Below are positions 5,943 through 7,353 of a stretch of DNA of 7,353 bases, in pieces. This DNA is from a bacterium (GTDB lineage: Bacteria > Armatimonadota > Fimbriimonadia > Fimbriimonadales > GBS-DC). The notes beneath the pieces were generated by a model that did not search any database, was not told the DNA's origin, and was given only the letters and a program-made list of their open reading frames with translations. A program made the position numbers and the translations under genes. Every line of letters begins with the position of its first letter. Position 1 is the first letter of the stretch. Location of the stretch: positions 1 to 7,353 of the forward strand of contig JARJMV020000194.1 in the NCBI GenBank assembly GCA_029335935.2, given 5' to 3'.

Positions 5943-7353
<1,411 letters not shown>

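Overview
The window looks like the chromosome of a GC-rich (about 60% in the stretches I counted), probably thermophilic bacterium of the Armatimonadota (Fimbriimonadales-like). The main pointer is the DUF1559 prepilin at 2454-3236, whose N-terminus ([19 protein letters not shown] followed by [13 protein letters not shown]) is typical of that phylum and of Planctomycetes relatives. This placement comes from memory of families and not from a search.

Layout: two gene blocks converge near position 4010. The plus-strand block runs from the C-terminal end of an M16 zinc peptidase (3-473, 5' end outside the window) to tatA (514-744), secG (732-962), an MBL-fold hydrolase of the glyoxalase II type (962-1603), a Uma2-type PD-(D/E)XK protein with a repeat-built coiled-coil tail (1645-2403), a DUF1559 type IV pilin-like protein (2454-3236) and a sugar phosphate isomerase/epimerase-like TIM barrel (3246-4022). 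tatA, secG and the MBL gene overlap one another and are probably one transcript, joining components of the Tat and Sec export systems. The prepilin and isomerase genes are also tightly coupled. The minus-strand block, read right to left, is gyrB (5'-truncated, 5943-7226), gdx/sugE (5582-5911) and murJ (3997-5595). gdx and murJ overlap by 14 bp, and murJ overlaps the isomerase gene tail-to-tail by 26 bp.

Control signals: Pribnow-like boxes (TATAAT or TATACT) sit just before tatA, the Uma2 gene, the prepilin gene and gdx, three of them preceded by GG. Three lie so close to the start codon that, if used, they would give very short or leaderless mRNAs.

Right edge: at about 7226-7232 the sequence changes abruptly from about 61% to about 32% GC. 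gyrB homology stops there in mid-protein, and the minus frame meets a stop at 7251-7253. The last ~125 bp carry an uninterrupted plus-strand frame with AT-rich codons (AGA/AGG, ATA). An essential gene cut in this way is most simply a chimeric contig end, although a real insertion or rearrangement cannot be excluded. I found no RNA genes, CRISPR arrays, insertion sequences or obvious new defence system. Most of the window is housekeeping.
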